From: Mesorhizobium sp. dw_380
GTDB lineage: Bacteria > Pseudomonadota > Alphaproteobacteria > Rhizobiales > Rhizobiaceae
Direction of reading: 5' to 3'
Assembly: GCF_018588885.1 (NCBI RefSeq)
Contig: NZ_JAFFIW010000025.1
Location: 19,786-83,785 of the forward strand
DNA: 64,000 nucleotides
Made by a program: the position numbers and the translations under genes. Below, piece by piece: positions 28,238 through 38,294 of the stretch. Every line of letters starts with the position of its first letter. Position 1 is the stretch's first letter. The notes below the pieces were generated by a model. That model ran no database searches and had not been told where the DNA came from. It was given only the letters and a program-made list of their open reading frames with translations.

Positions 28238-29077
28238 CTAAACCGCATTGGTCAGCCGCACGAATTCCTCCACGCTGAGCGTTTCGGCGCGTCGGGTCGG
28301 ATCGATGCCGGCGCGTTCGAGCAATGCCTCCCCGCCGAGGCTTTTCACGCTCTGCCGCAGCATCTTCCGGCGTTGGCCGAAGGCGGCTTCGGTGACGCGG
28401 CCGAGTTTCTTCACATCGGCCGCCAGGGGTGTGGCGCGCGGCTCCAGATGCACCACCGAAGACGTGACCTTGGGCGCCGGTGTGAAGGCCTGGGGCGGCA
28501 CATCGAAGGCGATCCTGGCCCGCGTGCGCCAGCCGGCCAGCACGCCAAGCCTGCCATAGGCGTCGCTGCCGGGCGCGGCGACGATGCGCTGGGCCACCTC
28601 GCGCTGGAACATCAACGTCATCGAGGCGTAGAAGGGCGGCCAGTCCACGACCGTCAGCCATCGCACCAGCAGTTCCGTGCCGATGTTGTAGGGCAGGTTG
28701 GCCACGATCCGCACCGGACCACTGTCCCCGGCGGCCGCCGAGCCGAGGGCAGCGAAATCGGTCTTCAGCGCGTCGCCGGAAACCACCTCCAGCCGGCCGG
28801 GATAATGAGCGGAGACTTCGGCCAGTGCTGCCAGGCAGCGCTCGTCGCGCTCGATGGCGACGACCCGGCGCGCACCGTTGGAAAGCAGCGCCCTTGTCAG
28901 CCCTCCGGGCCCGGGCCCGACCTCGATCACCGTGGCGTTTGTCAGATCGCCTGCGCTGCGAGCGATCTTGCCGGTCAAATTGAGATCGAGCAGAAAATTC
29001 TGGCCGAGCGCTTTCTTCGCTTGCAGCCCATGGCGCTCGATGACGTCGCGTAGCGGCGGCAGCCCGTCGATGCTCAT
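28238..29077 (-). CDS. rsmA: 16S rRNA (adenine(1518)-N(6)/adenine(1519)-N(6))-dimethyltransferase
   Basis: A 279-residue KsgA/RsmA enzyme that dimethylates two adjacent adenosines of 16S rRNA during 30S maturation. It has KKALGQNFLLD near residue 20, the SAM motif VIEVGPGPGGLTRALL, and the catalytic NLPYNIGTELLVRWL (motif IV NLPY). Length is normal. It is the last gene of the lptF-to-rsmA run, 25 bp after pdxA. Confidence 0.97.
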   Translation of the reverse strand: MSIDGLPPLRDVIERHGLQAKKALGQNFLLDLNLTGKIARSAGDLTNATVIEVGPGPGGLTRALLSNGARRVVAIERDERCLAALAEVSAHYPGRLEVVSGDALKTDFAALGSAAAGDSGPVRIVANLPYNIGTELLVRWLTVVDWPPFYASMTLMFQREVAQRIVAAPGSDAYGRLGVLAGWRTRARIAFDVPPQAFTPAPKVTSSVVHLEPRATPLAADVKKLGRVTEAAFGQRRKMLRQSVKSLGGEALLERAGIDPTRRAETLSVEEFVRLTNAV

Positions 29078-29102
29078 GCGTTCGGACCCGATACGCGAGC
29101 GC

Positions 29103-30119
29103 TCATAAGGCCGCGGCCTTTTTGTCGATGTCGGCGAGCCTTCTGGCGAGCTTCAGGGCCGCAATCAGGCTGTCGGGCCGCGCAATGCCCTTGCCGGCAA
29201 TGTCGAAGGCGGTGCCGTGGTCGGGCGAGGTGCGGATGAAGGGCAGGCCGAGCGTGACGTTGACCGCCTCGTCGAAGGCAAGCGCCTTGGCCGGGATTAG
29301 TGCCTGGTCGTGATACATGCAAAGTGCCGCGTCGTAGCCTGCCCGCGCCCGGGGATGGAACAACGTGTCGGCCGGCAGCGGGCCGAAGGCATCGATGCCG
29401 TCGGCGCGCAGGATGTCGACTGCGGGGCGCACGATGCGCTCATCCTCCAAGCCCATGGAACCGCCTTCGCCAGCATGCGGATTGAGGCCGGCAATGGCGA
29501 GCCTTGGCCTTGCGATGCCGAAGCGGCCGACGAGGTCGGCCGCGGTGATCCGTGCGGTCGCGACGATCAATTCGGTGGTCAGTACCTTCGGCACGTCGGC
29601 CAGCGCGATGTGGATGGTAACGGGAACGGTGCGCAGGTCGGGGCCTGCCAGCATCATCACCGGCATCACCTCCACGCCACTATGCAGGGCTGCCAGGTGC
29701 GCCAAATATTCGGTGTGGCCGGGAAAGCGGAATCCGGCATCATAGAGCGGCTTCTTGGCGATCGGGCAGGTGACCACGGCAGCGGCGTCGCCGGTAAGGC
29801 AGGCGGCGACAGCGCGGTCGATGGCCTCGATGGTACCGGCCGCATTGGCCGGGTCGGGCCGGCCGGGACTGTCGATGAACCGCGCCGCCAGCGGAACGAT
29901 CGGCAGAGTATGGGCGAAAACCTGCGCCGCTTGCGCGGGCGTCGTCTCGACCATTGGCACCGACACGCCCACCTGGCTTGCCCGCGAGGCGATCAGTGCC
30001 GGATCGGCCAAAAGATAGAAGGCGGGCAAGCCGACTGCCTCGCGCGCCAGGAAGGCGGCGATGGCGATTTCGGGGCCGATGCCCGAAGGATCGCCGACGC
30101 TCAGCGCCAGCGCGGTCAT
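29103..30119 (-). CDS. pdxA: 4-hydroxythreonine-4-phosphate dehydrogenase
   Basis: A 338-residue enzyme of vitamin B6 synthesis. Characteristic blocks are ALSVGDPSGIGPEIA, FRFPGHTEYLAHL with a metal-binding His, AGLNPHAGEGGSMG and MYHDQALIPAKAL, DHGTAFDIAGKG. The ATG at 30119 is preferred; a GTG at 30131 lies one base after the SurA-like stop and would add four residues. It is tightly packed between the SurA-like gene and rsmA, the order also seen in enterobacteria. Confidence 0.95.
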   Translation of the reverse strand: MTALALSVGDPSGIGPEIAIAAFLAREAVGLPAFYLLADPALIASRASQVGVSVPMVETTPAQAAQVFAHTLPIVPLAARFIDSPGRPDPANAAGTIEAIDRAVAACLTGDAAAVVTCPIAKKPLYDAGFRFPGHTEYLAHLAALHSGVEVMPVMMLAGPDLRTVPVTIHIALADVPKVLTTELIVATARITAADLVGRFGIARPRLAIAGLNPHAGEGGSMGLEDERIVRPAVDILRADGIDAFGPLPADTLFHPRARAGYDAALCMYHDQALIPAKALAFDEAVNVTLGLPFIRTSPDHGTAFDIAGKGIARPDSLIAALKLARRLADIDKKAAAL

Positions 30120-30132
30120 GGCGCTGCTCACG

Positions 30133-31065
30133 TCAGCGCTTGACGACGCGGGCTTTCGCCTTCAGCTCGTCGACATATTTCTTGCTGAGGTCGTCGGCGG
30201 CCTTGTCGTTGGAGCCTTCGCTCTGGAACACCATCTGGGCAGTCTTGTCGTCGGACACTTCGCGCGATGAGCAGATGCCGATGAACTCGACGCCGCGCTC
30301 GGTCTCGCGCGTGACGGTGGCGCCGCCGACCTTGGTCGCCTTGATCTGCTCGGCCCAGTCCGGCGGCAATTGCGGCGCCAGCACCCGGCCCAGATCGCGA
30401 ACGGTGACGTCGATCAGGCCCTTGGCGAACTCGCGCGTCGTGGTGCAGCCGTTGAAGCGGGCGCGCATGGCGTCGGCCTCGCGCTTGCGCTTGGCTAGCG
30501 TCGCGCTGCGTTCGGAGGCGGGCACAACGAAGATGACTTGCTGCAGCATGTACTCGGTGGCGCTTGGTTTTGCTCCGCCCTTGTCAAGCATGCGCCTGAC
30601 CGCATCCTGTTCGGTCACGCTGCCGCCTTCGCCGGAACGGTAACGTGCGCTCAAGGCCTGGTTCCAGGCCATCTGGGCGCGGATGAACTCCTTGAAGTGA
30701 TCCTTGCCGACACCGGATTTCTCCATCACGCCGTCAAGCTGGCCGAGCTGCATCTTGTTGTTGCTGGCAAAGCGCTGATAGGCCGCCTCGACCTGGGCGT
30801 CGCTGATACGGATGCCAAGCCGTCTGGCCTCGGCGACGCGCAGCGTCTGGTCGATCATTTCCTGGCCGGCATCGCCCTTCTTGTGCTGCAGTTTCAGGAA
30901 GGCGGCGCGGTGCGCGATGTCACCAGTGGTGATTGGCATGTCGTTGACGACATATTTGATCTCACTGGCGAAAGCCGGCGGCGTCATGATGGCCATCGAC
31001 ACGGAAGTCGCCGCCACAAGCAGCGCGAACCCTGCTGAAAAGAGGTATTTCCTCATCGTAAGCAT
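30133..31065 (-). CDS. SurA-like periplasmic chaperone
   Basis: A 310-residue exported protein with a signal peptide (residues 1-34, ending AFAS) and a SurA N-terminal domain, visible as EIKYVVNDMPITTGDIAHRA. One later region (TEYMLQQVIFVVP) corresponds to a divergent parvulin-like domain. Typical SurA has two such domains, so this is the shorter alphaproteobacterial form, probably acting as a chaperone for outer-membrane proteins such as LptD, encoded just upstream. Isomerase activity is uncertain. Confidence 0.85.
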   Translation of the reverse strand: MLTMRKYLFSAGFALLVAATSVSMAIMTPPAFASEIKYVVNDMPITTGDIAHRAAFLKLQHKKGDAGQEMIDQTLRVAEARRLGIRISDAQVEAAYQRFASNNKMQLGQLDGVMEKSGVGKDHFKEFIRAQMAWNQALSARYRSGEGGSVTEQDAVRRMLDKGGAKPSATEYMLQQVIFVVPASERSATLAKRKREADAMRARFNGCTTTREFAKGLIDVTVRDLGRVLAPQLPPDWAEQIKATKVGGATVTRETERGVEFIGICSSREVSDDKTAQMVFQSEGSNDKAADDLSKKYVDELKAKARVVKR

Positions 31066-31154
31066 CCCAATTCTATCCCGGTTCCGCCCAATTTCGTCCT
31101 CTTTCCGGGTGCGCGAATCCGTGCCAGCCCTATGCGGCGAAACGATGTCGCCGG

Positions 31155-33593
31155 CTACTGGATGGTGTCGACCGCGTTGGTCGACGAGCCGAAGTCGCCG
31201 AGGGTGCGGAACGACAGGTTGAAGCCGATGCTCTGCGTCACTTCCCTGGTGTTCAGGTCACGCGACTGCGAGTACGTCATCAGATAGGTGAAGCAGGAAT
31301 CGTTGTAAGCGAAGCCGACCCCGTCCTTGACCAGCAGGCTTTCCTGCAGGTCGTAGGTTCCTGTCCCGAACACGCGCCAATTCTCGGCAAGATGCGTGGA
31401 CGCACCGAGCGTCACCTCATGGCGGTCGGTCGTGAAACCATAGAGCGGCTGGGCTTGGATAAAGGCGTATTTGGCGCTGAGTGAGACCGGCAGGCCCGAA
31501 TAGGCGGCTTTCACCTCGGCGCGGCGAATCTCGAAGCTTTGTTCATCGAAGCGGCCGCTTACCGAAGCCGCGAACCCATTGGGGCTGTTGATGCCAAAAA
31601 GGCCGACATAGTCGGACTTGGAGTTTTCAAGCCCTGAATTGGCACCGACATTGACCAGATCCGGCGCGGCGAAGGAGTTCTCGCCGCCAATCTGGTAGGA
31701 CTGGCCGAAAATGGCGTTGGTGCCCCAGCCATTGATGTACGAGCCGGAATAGCGCAAGCCGACATTGGCGCGCGAACCGCCTTCCACGCGGTCGTAACCG
31801 GAGAACTTGTCGCGTTCGAACAGGGTGGTCGCATCGAAGACCATGCTCTGGGCGTCTTCGTTGGGGACGGCGAGACCGCCGACATATTGCTCGTTGGGGC
31901 GCATAAAGACCTGCGCCATCGGCTCGAAGACATGGCTGGATCCGCTGGCCATCGAAAACAGCAGCGGCCAACGCATTTCGAGGCCGGCGGTAGCCATGTA
32001 GCGGGCGAACGAGGAGCGCATGTCGTCCTGCTCACCCAAATTCGTCGCCATCTGGTTGATGGCGGCGAGCGAGCCCGATGATGCGTTGAGATAGTCGACG
32101 TCGCCCTGCAGCGCCAGCAAGGGTGTCAGCACCAGCCCGTCGTCGGTGACGAATGTCCGCTTCCACTCGGCCTCGGCGGTGAGGCGCCCGGATTCGCCTT
32201 CGATGCCGCGCACGCGCTGCGTGCCTGAAGCGGGCACGTAAGGGGTGAAATAGGTCTCATCGAGATCGTCGCGACGGATGACCCGCGTATTGACATTGAG
32301 CGACAGCTGACCGCCGGCGACCGACGCGTCGGGAATATAAGCGTAGTCGAGCGACGGCAGCACCCAGGGCTGCTGGCCGCTTCGCGCGGCGATATTGTCG
32401 TTCGGCGTATCTTCCTGAACCTCGAAATGCATGGCGCGCACGTCGAAATAGTTACGGTCGTTGAGACCCGTCAGATAGACCGACGACTGGTGGACGGCGG
32501 CATTGTACTTGTTGATGTTGTAGGTATTCGAGAAGTTCTTGTCGGTCTGCAGCAGCACGTCCCAGCCGAAATTCCAGCGCTCGTTGATCGCGAACTGCCC
32601 CTGCGTGCCCATCATGCCGCGGAATTTGTTCGGATCGCCTAACGCGCCCGAATCGACATTGTGGCCGGCGGTGGAGGGGAAAGCGGTGGTATCGAGGAAG
32701 GCGTCCGGATCCTGCTGCTGAATCCCGGCGATCTTCAAACTGTACTCGCCATTGTTGAAGCGCTGTCGCCACTCGGCCTCTCCGAGGAAGCCCTGCTTGG
32801 TATAGCCGCTTCCCGTCACCGTCAGGTCGTATGTCGGCGAAAGTGCGAAATAGTAGGGAATCTTGACGCTGTACCCCAGGTGGCTGTTGTAGCTGATGCT
32901 GGGGATCAGGAAGCCGCTCTTGCGCTTCACCGTCGGGTCGGCGATCTCGAACGCCGGCAGGTAGGCGAGCGGAAAGCCGAAGAATTCGAAATTCGCATTC
33001 TCGAAGCGAACCGTCTTCTTCTCGCCGTTCCAGATGATCTTCCTGGCCTTCACGCGCCATGTCGGCGCCTTGTCGGGCTTGTCCTCGCACGGTTCGCAGG
33101 CAGTGTAGACGCCATTGTGGAAGGTGGTCAGCACGCCGCCCATGCGTTCGGCGCTTTCGGCGGCGAAATAGGCCTTGTCGATGGTTTCAACGCGCAGCGC
33201 GTTGACGAAACCGTCGGCGAAATCGTCGGTGATGTCGATATGCTGCGAGTTGATCTTGGTGCCGTCGCTGTTGACGATTTCGACATTGCCGCTGGCAACC
33301 ATCCGCTTGGTGTTGCGGTTGTATACGACCTTCTGGGCGACGAGGCGGTTGCCGCCATAGTCGATCTGCACGCCGCCGATGGCGGTCACGGTCTGGTTGT
33401 CGTTGTTGTACTCCAGCGTGTCGGCGGCCAGCAGCATCTGCGAGCCGGACGGAACCTTGGCCGCCATATTGCCGACTTCCTGCGCGAGCGCCGGCAACGG
33501 CATGCCGCAGGCAAACAGGCACGCCAAGGCGCTCGCCGCATAAAGGCGCGCCAAATTGGCCTGCCTGCCGCTGGGCAAAAACGCCTCCCTCAC
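31155..33593 (-). CDS. lptD: LPS-assembly protein LptD
   Basis: An 812-residue outer-membrane protein that inserts lipopolysaccharide into the outer leaflet. A signal peptide (about residues 1-37, ending ALAQ) is followed by an OstA-type beta-jellyroll (LLAADTLEYNNDNQTVTAIG) and a C-terminal beta-barrel with many aromatic girdle residues. Cysteines (YTACEPCEDK) are present, and an isolated Cys occurs near the C terminus. The start is a GTG whose first base overlaps the lptG stop (TAGTG), suggesting translational coupling. Confidence 0.94.
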   Translation of the reverse strand: MREAFLPSGRQANLARLYAASALACLFACGMPLPALAQEVGNMAAKVPSGSQMLLAADTLEYNNDNQTVTAIGGVQIDYGGNRLVAQKVVYNRNTKRMVASGNVEIVNSDGTKINSQHIDITDDFADGFVNALRVETIDKAYFAAESAERMGGVLTTFHNGVYTACEPCEDKPDKAPTWRVKARKIIWNGEKKTVRFENANFEFFGFPLAYLPAFEIADPTVKRKSGFLIPSISYNSHLGYSVKIPYYFALSPTYDLTVTGSGYTKQGFLGEAEWRQRFNNGEYSLKIAGIQQQDPDAFLDTTAFPSTAGHNVDSGALGDPNKFRGMMGTQGQFAINERWNFGWDVLLQTDKNFSNTYNINKYNAAVHQSSVYLTGLNDRNYFDVRAMHFEVQEDTPNDNIAARSGQQPWVLPSLDYAYIPDASVAGGQLSLNVNTRVIRRDDLDETYFTPYVPASGTQRVRGIEGESGRLTAEAEWKRTFVTDDGLVLTPLLALQGDVDYLNASSGSLAAINQMATNLGEQDDMRSSFARYMATAGLEMRWPLLFSMASGSSHVFEPMAQVFMRPNEQYVGGLAVPNEDAQSMVFDATTLFERDKFSGYDRVEGGSRANVGLRYSGSYINGWGTNAIFGQSYQIGGENSFAAPDLVNVGANSGLENSKSDYVGLFGINSPNGFAASVSGRFDEQSFEIRRAEVKAAYSGLPVSLSAKYAFIQAQPLYGFTTDRHEVTLGASTHLAENWRVFGTGTYDLQESLLVKDGVGFAYNDSCFTYLMTYSQSRDLNTREVTQSIGFNLSFRTLGDFGSSTNAVDTIQ

Positions 33594-34675
33594 TAGCCGT
33601 CTTCCTTGTATAGCAGGAAAGTCACCCCGAAGAACATAGCTACCACGACCGGTACCGAGGCGGCTATCGCAGTCGGCACGAATCCCGCCACGCCGAACGC
33701 CTTCACCAGCACCGAAACGACATAAAGCAGAAACCCGGCAACGACGCCACCCAGAATCATCGTTGCCGATTGTCCCATCCTCGCAAATCGCATTGAAACT
33801 GTTGCCGCAATCAGCGTCATGGCGACGAGGAGGAACGGCAACGCCACCAGCGAATCAAACTGCATGGCAAACGCATTTGCCTTGAGGCCGAAGGAACGGG
33901 CAACCTCGATTTTTCCGGGCAGGTCGTAGAACGGAATGGTCTCCGGGCGCGCCAGCCGCTCCTGCACGAATTCGGGCCTCAGATTGGTCGGCACACGATC
34001 GCTTGCCGTCGGCTGGATGGTGCCGTTCCTGAAGGTCTTCACATCCTGCAATTCCCAGTAGCCTTCCCGCAGGTAGGCACGCGCGGCGTCCTTGCGTTCG
34101 ACGATATTGCCTTGCTGGTCGAGGATGAAAAAGACGGCGTCGGCCATCTCCAGGCCCTGGTTGAGGATGGCCCGCGCGCCGATGATGGTGTCGCCGGAAC
34201 TGGTTTTCTGGCGAATCCACGGGGCGGCATCGGCCGAAACCGTATTTGATTTGCCGGAGCGCAACTGGGTCTCGATCTGCTCGGACAAGGAGAAGGCGTG
34301 CGCGGCGAGTGGGTTGATGAGCCCGACCGACACGATGCCGAACAGCAGCGCTCCGATGCAGCATGGCAAAAGAAATTGCCAGGCGGAAACGCCGGCGGAT
34401 CGCGCGATGACCAGTTCGTAGCGGCGGTTGAGTGAAACCAGCGTCGCCATCGCCGAGAACAGGCCGACAAACGGTACCGTCTGCAGCATGATCATTGGCA
34501 TGCGAAGGCCCGAAATGGCCATCGCCGTTCCATAGGTGAAGCCGGGCAGGCCGGTGGTGCGGCCGGACAGTTCCGTGAAATCGATCAGGAACACCAGCGC
34601 CAGCAGGCCGATGAAGAACCAGATGGTGATCGCCACGTAGCGGAAGAAGAAATAACGGCCCAGCGTCCAGCCCAT
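33593..34675 (-). CDS. lptG: LPS export ABC transporter permease LptG
   Basis: A 360-residue YjgP/YjgQ permease of the LptB2FG transporter, which extracts lipopolysaccharide from the inner membrane. It has a helix bundle at the start (RYFFFRYVAITIWFFIGLLA), a periplasmic domain (about residues 130-260) and further helices at the end. The coupling region RRYELVIARSAGVSAWQFL is characteristic. It overlaps lptF by one base at the start and touches lptD at the end. Confidence 0.94.
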   Translation of the reverse strand: MGWTLGRYFFFRYVAITIWFFIGLLALVFLIDFTELSGRTTGLPGFTYGTAMAISGLRMPMIMLQTVPFVGLFSAMATLVSLNRRYELVIARSAGVSAWQFLLPCCIGALLFGIVSVGLINPLAAHAFSLSEQIETQLRSGKSNTVSADAAPWIRQKTSSGDTIIGARAILNQGLEMADAVFFILDQQGNIVERKDAARAYLREGYWELQDVKTFRNGTIQPTASDRVPTNLRPEFVQERLARPETIPFYDLPGKIEVARSFGLKANAFAMQFDSLVALPFLLVAMTLIAATVSMRFARMGQSATMILGGVVAGFLLYVVSVLVKAFGVAGFVPTAIAASVPVVVAMFFGVTFLLYKEDG

Positions 34676-35877
34676 CAGCCCGCTCCCTGACCTGAGGTGC
34701 CGCGCCTGGACAAACGCAATTTGAGAGCATTCCAGCCGTCACCGGCGCGGCTGGCCAGATTTGTTATCCAGTCCGCCCAGGCCACCGGCAACTCCATGGT
34801 CCGATTGGAGACGATGAACCAGATCGCCACGGCGGAAGCCGCGATCGGCACGCCATAGACCATATAGGAGTATTGCGGAATCTCATCGGCCTTGCTGGCG
34901 GCGAAGAAACCCAGCCAGCGCACGAACAGGGATATGGCGATTGCCGTGATCAAAGGATTGACGCGCGCCTCGCGGTGGGAGCGCGCGTCGCCCGCGACCG
35001 CGAGTGCGATCAGCGCGAAGACCATGGAATAGGTCCATTCCGAAAACCGCTGGTCGATCTCGGCCCGGTATTCCTGGGGCCTTTGCTGAAAATTCTTGTC
35101 GTTGGCGCTTGGATTGAGCAGGTACTGGGTTGTCTGGTCCTTCGGCAGGAGCGTCACTTCGGAAGCCGCCGCCATGAAGGCCGACATGTCGAAGGCATAG
35201 GAGGTGAACCGGATGACACTGAGGTCACCGGTCAATGTTTTGCGGTGAATGACGCCGTCATTCATCATCAGCACCTTTTCGCCACCGCGTTCGACGATGC
35301 TGCCGGTCTTGGCGTAGTAGACGAGATTGACGCCTTCCTCGCGCGAATCGGCGACGAAGATACCGCCCAGCCGATTGTCTGGAAGCCGCTCGCCAATCTG
35401 CAGGAACAGCCCGTCCTCGATCTTGCGGAAGGTGCCTTCCTGGATGATCAGCGACAACAGGTCGGCGCGCGACTCCGCCACCAAGGCGCGGTTCTTCTGC
35501 CGCGCGTAGGGGTCGATGCCGTTGTCGACGGCAAAGGAAAAGACGCTGGCCGCAAGGGCGAGGAGCATGATCGGCCGCACGATCGTCCAGCGCGAGGCGC
35601 CCGCGGCGTTGACGACGGCGAGTTCGGAATCCGAATTCATGACACTGAGTGTCTGGGCGACCGCCACCACCAGCGCGAAAGGCACGACGATCGGGATGAT
35701 CGAGGGAAGAATGAGGGAGGCAACCTCGAAGAAGGTCAGCGACGACTGGCCACTGTCGGTGACCAGATCGATCTTGGCCAGCACCTGCGTGGTCCACACG
35801 ATGGCCAGCGTCCAGACCAGCGCTGCCATGAAGACCACGAAAGCGCGGCGCATGATGTAGCGTTCAACGACCTTCAT
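34675..35877 (-). CDS. lptF: LPS export ABC transporter permease LptF
   Basis: A 400-residue partner permease of LptG. It starts with MKVVERYIMRRAFVVFMAAL, has LSVMNSDSELAVVNAAGASRW (quoted in part) as ATPase coupling helix, a periplasmic jellyroll and C-terminal helices. It is the first gene of the lptF-lptG-lptD-surA-pdxA-rsmA run and shares a 354-bp divergent region with pepA. Confidence 0.94.
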   Translation of the reverse strand: MKVVERYIMRRAFVVFMAALVWTLAIVWTTQVLAKIDLVTDSGQSSLTFFEVASLILPSIIPIVVPFALVVAVAQTLSVMNSDSELAVVNAAGASRWTIVRPIMLLALAASVFSFAVDNGIDPYARQKNRALVAESRADLLSLIIQEGTFRKIEDGLFLQIGERLPDNRLGGIFVADSREEGVNLVYYAKTGSIVERGGEKVLMMNDGVIHRKTLTGDLSVIRFTSYAFDMSAFMAAASEVTLLPKDQTTQYLLNPSANDKNFQQRPQEYRAEIDQRFSEWTYSMVFALIALAVAGDARSHREARVNPLITAIAISLFVRWLGFFAASKADEIPQYSYMVYGVPIAASAVAIWFIVSNRTMELPVAWADWITNLASRAGDGWNALKLRLSRRGTSGQGAG

Positions 35878-36231
35878 GAAGGCTTTACTCGATTTTCTCG
35901 AACGGCATCATGCCACCACGTTAAGGGTAGCTGTCCGGCGACGGCCGCACAACTGGCTCCGATGGGCTCGAACAGGCAGGCGATCCGGTTCCCGTCCCAC
36001 GTCGCATGCCGCAATGGGCGGAGTGTCGGCGTGAATGGATAAGAAAGGGCGAACATCGATGGTTAACAACAGGTTGCGGCATGAAGCGGGGCCGTGCCGC
36101 GACGAATCGCCATCGATTCCATGTGTCATATGGGTAGCCATTTTGGCAAAGTCTTGCCAAATGCCGGAAAACGACCAAATGTCGCGGATCGCTTCCCTCG
36201 CGCATCATCGCGCAATCCCCGAAAGCAGGAC
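35878..36231. promoter_or_regulatory. Divergent intergenic region between lptF and pepA
   Basis: This 354-bp region must hold the promoters of the LPS-export operon (minus) and pepA (plus). I see AT-richer stretches near 36055-36080 and 36125-36165, but no pair of promoter boxes I would defend and no small gene. Confidence 0.5.
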
Positions 36232-37746
36232 ATGATGAATCCGAGACCATCGATCGCCTTTGCAAAATTCGCCGCGCCTCAGACGGCGGCGAACAGGAAG
36301 GGCACGGTCTTCGTGCTGTCGGCGAATGACGATGGCCTGAGCGAAAACGCCCGGGCTTATGATCCGGGCAAGACGCTGGAACGCGCTTTCCCAGTCGCCG
36401 AGTTCACGGGCAAGTTCGCCGGCGTCGTCGAAGTTCTGGCGCCGCAAGGAACGTCGCTCGACAGGTTGGTCGCGATCGGCGCCGGCAAGGCGGCGGGGCT
36501 CGATGAATATGCCTGGCTGAAGCTGGGCGGCACCATCGCAGCGTCGCTGCGAAAGGCAGCCGACGTGGCTGTGGTGCTCGACCTGGCCGGCGCCTCGGCC
36601 GATGGCAAGGATGCCGCCAACCTCGCGGCGGGTATTCTCCTGCGCAGCTATTCCTTCGACAAGTATAAAACCAGGAAGGACAAGGAAGACGCCAAGGCCG
36701 ATCCGAAAAAGCCGGTCAAGGTAACCATCCATACCGCCGACCCGGCAGGCGCCAGGAAGGCCTTCGCGGATGCCGAGGCGGTGGTCGACGGCGTGCTTCT
36801 GGCGCGCGATCTGGTCAACGAACCGGCAAATGTGCTGGGACCGGTCGAGTTCGCGGCCCGCGCCAAGGAACTCGAGGCGCTGGGCGTCAAGGTCGAGATC
36901 CTGGCCGAAAAGGAGATGAAGAAGCTCGGCATGGGCTCGCTGCTCGGCGTCGCCCAGGGCTCGCCTCGCGGCGCCCGCATGGCGATCATGCAGTGGAACG
37001 GCGGCAAACCCAAGGACGGCCCGATCGCCTTCGTCGGCAAGGGCGTCACCTTCGACACCGGCGGCAATTCGATCAAGCCGGCGTCGGGCATGGAGGATAT
37101 GAAGGGCGATATGGGCGGTGCCGCCGCGGTAACCGGGCTGATGCATGCCTTGGCCGCGCGCAAGGCGAAGGCCAATGTCGTCGGCATCATCGGCCTTGTC
37201 GAAAATGCCGTCGATGGCCATGCCCAGCGCCCAGGCGACATCGTCACCTCGATGTCGGGTCAGACCATCGAGGTGCTCAACACCGATGCCGAGGGGCGCC
37301 TCGTGCTGGCCGACGCGCTGTGGTACTGCAACGACCGCTTCGAGCCGAAATTCATGGTCAATTTGGCGACGCTGACCGGCGCCATCATGGTTGCGCTCGG
37401 TCTGCACCATGCAGGCCTGTTCTCCAACAATGACGAATTGGCGCAAAGGCTGGCGGCGGCGGGACAGGCGACGCAGGAGCGGCTGTGGCGCATGCCGCTC
37501 GGCAGCGAATACGACAAGCTGATCGATTCCAAGAATGCCGACATGAAGAACATCGGCGGCCGTTACGGCGGCGCGATCATCGCCGCGCAGTTCCTGCAGC
37601 GCTTTGTCAAGGATACGCCCTGGGCGCATCTCGACATCGCCGGCACAGCGATGGGTTCGCCGTCGAGCGAGATCAACCAGTCATGGGGTTCAGGCTTCGG
37701 CGTGCGGCTGCTCGACCGGCTGGTGCGCGATCACTACGAGAGCTGA
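36232..37746 (+). CDS. pepA: Leucyl aminopeptidase
   Basis: A 504-residue M17 metallopeptidase that trims N-terminal residues from peptides in the cytoplasm. The signature NTDAEGRLVLADALWY (metal-binding Asp and Glu) lies near residue 345, with the Lys-bearing GKGVTFDTGGNSIKP and DMKGDMGGAAAV upstream. Two adjacent ATGs (36232 and 36235) follow AGGA; either could be used. It is followed 9 bp later by holC, the same pairing found in many proteobacteria. Confidence 0.95.
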   Translation: MMNPRPSIAFAKFAAPQTAANRKGTVFVLSANDDGLSENARAYDPGKTLERAFPVAEFTGKFAGVVEVLAPQGTSLDRLVAIGAGKAAGLDEYAWLKLGGTIAASLRKAADVAVVLDLAGASADGKDAANLAAGILLRSYSFDKYKTRKDKEDAKADPKKPVKVTIHTADPAGARKAFADAEAVVDGVLLARDLVNEPANVLGPVEFAARAKELEALGVKVEILAEKEMKKLGMGSLLGVAQGSPRGARMAIMQWNGGKPKDGPIAFVGKGVTFDTGGNSIKPASGMEDMKGDMGGAAAVTGLMHALAARKAKANVVGIIGLVENAVDGHAQRPGDIVTSMSGQTIEVLNTDAEGRLVLADALWYCNDRFEPKFMVNLATLTGAIMVALGLHHAGLFSNNDELAQRLAAAGQATQERLWRMPLGSEYDKLIDSKNADMKNIGGRYGGAIIAAQFLQRFVKDTPWAHLDIAGTAMGSPSSEINQSWGSGFGVRLLDRLVRDHYES

Positions 37747-37755
37747 CCTCGATCC

Positions 37756-38205
37756 ATGGCCGATGTGCTGTTCTACCATCTGACCGAATCGACGCTGGAG
37801 GATGCGCTGCCTGGCCTGCTCGAGCGCAGCGTCGATCGTGGCTGGCGCGCCGTGGTGCAGACCGGCACCGAGGAGCGGCGCGACGCGCTCGACCAGCATC
37901 TGTGGACCTTCCGCGATGATTCGTTTCTGGCGCACGCGTCCGATCGCGAGGCTTATCCCGGCGAACAACCGATCCTGTTGACCACCGGCGACGGCAATCC
38001 AAACGAGGCCAGGATAAGGTTCCTCGTCGACGGAGCGGTGCCGCCCGACCTTGCCGGTTACGAGCGTGCCGTGTTCCTGTTCGACGGCCATGACGCCGCC
38101 CAGGTCGAGGCGGCCCGGGCGCATTGGAAGACAATGAAAGACGCGGGCCACGCCGTGACCTATTGGCAGCAGACGTCGGACCGCCGCTGGGAGCGCAAGG
38201 CCTGA
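37756..38205 (+). CDS. holC: DNA polymerase III subunit chi
   Basis: A 149-residue HolC, which links the clamp loader to single-strand DNA-binding protein. It opens with VLFYHLTESTLEDALPGLLE and has LLTTGDGNPNEARIRFLVDG and YERAVFLFDGHD, all typical of the family. It is immediately downstream of pepA, and the two are likely co-transcribed. A stem-loop at 38250 probably ends the unit. Confidence 0.93.
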   Translation: MADVLFYHLTESTLEDALPGLLERSVDRGWRAVVQTGTEERRDALDQHLWTFRDDSFLAHASDREAYPGEQPILLTTGDGNPNEARIRFLVDGAVPPDLAGYERAVFLFDGHDAAQVEAARAHWKTMKDAGHAVTYWQQTSDRRWERKA

Positions 38206-38249
38206 AGAAGGCCGCGCCTTCGACGCTACATCAGCGGTTGAGAGATGGC

Positions 38250-38278
38250 AGCGACGACCCGCAAACCGGGTCATCGCT
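38250..38278. terminator. Candidate terminator after holC
   Basis: A stem AGCGA-GACCCG / CGGGTC-TCGCT with one unpaired base on each side and a CAAAC loop, followed on the plus strand by TATTTGCGTTTTCG. It could stop holC transcription. The weak U tract lowers confidence. Confidence 0.45.
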
Positions 38279-38294
38279 ATTTGCGTTTTCGTAA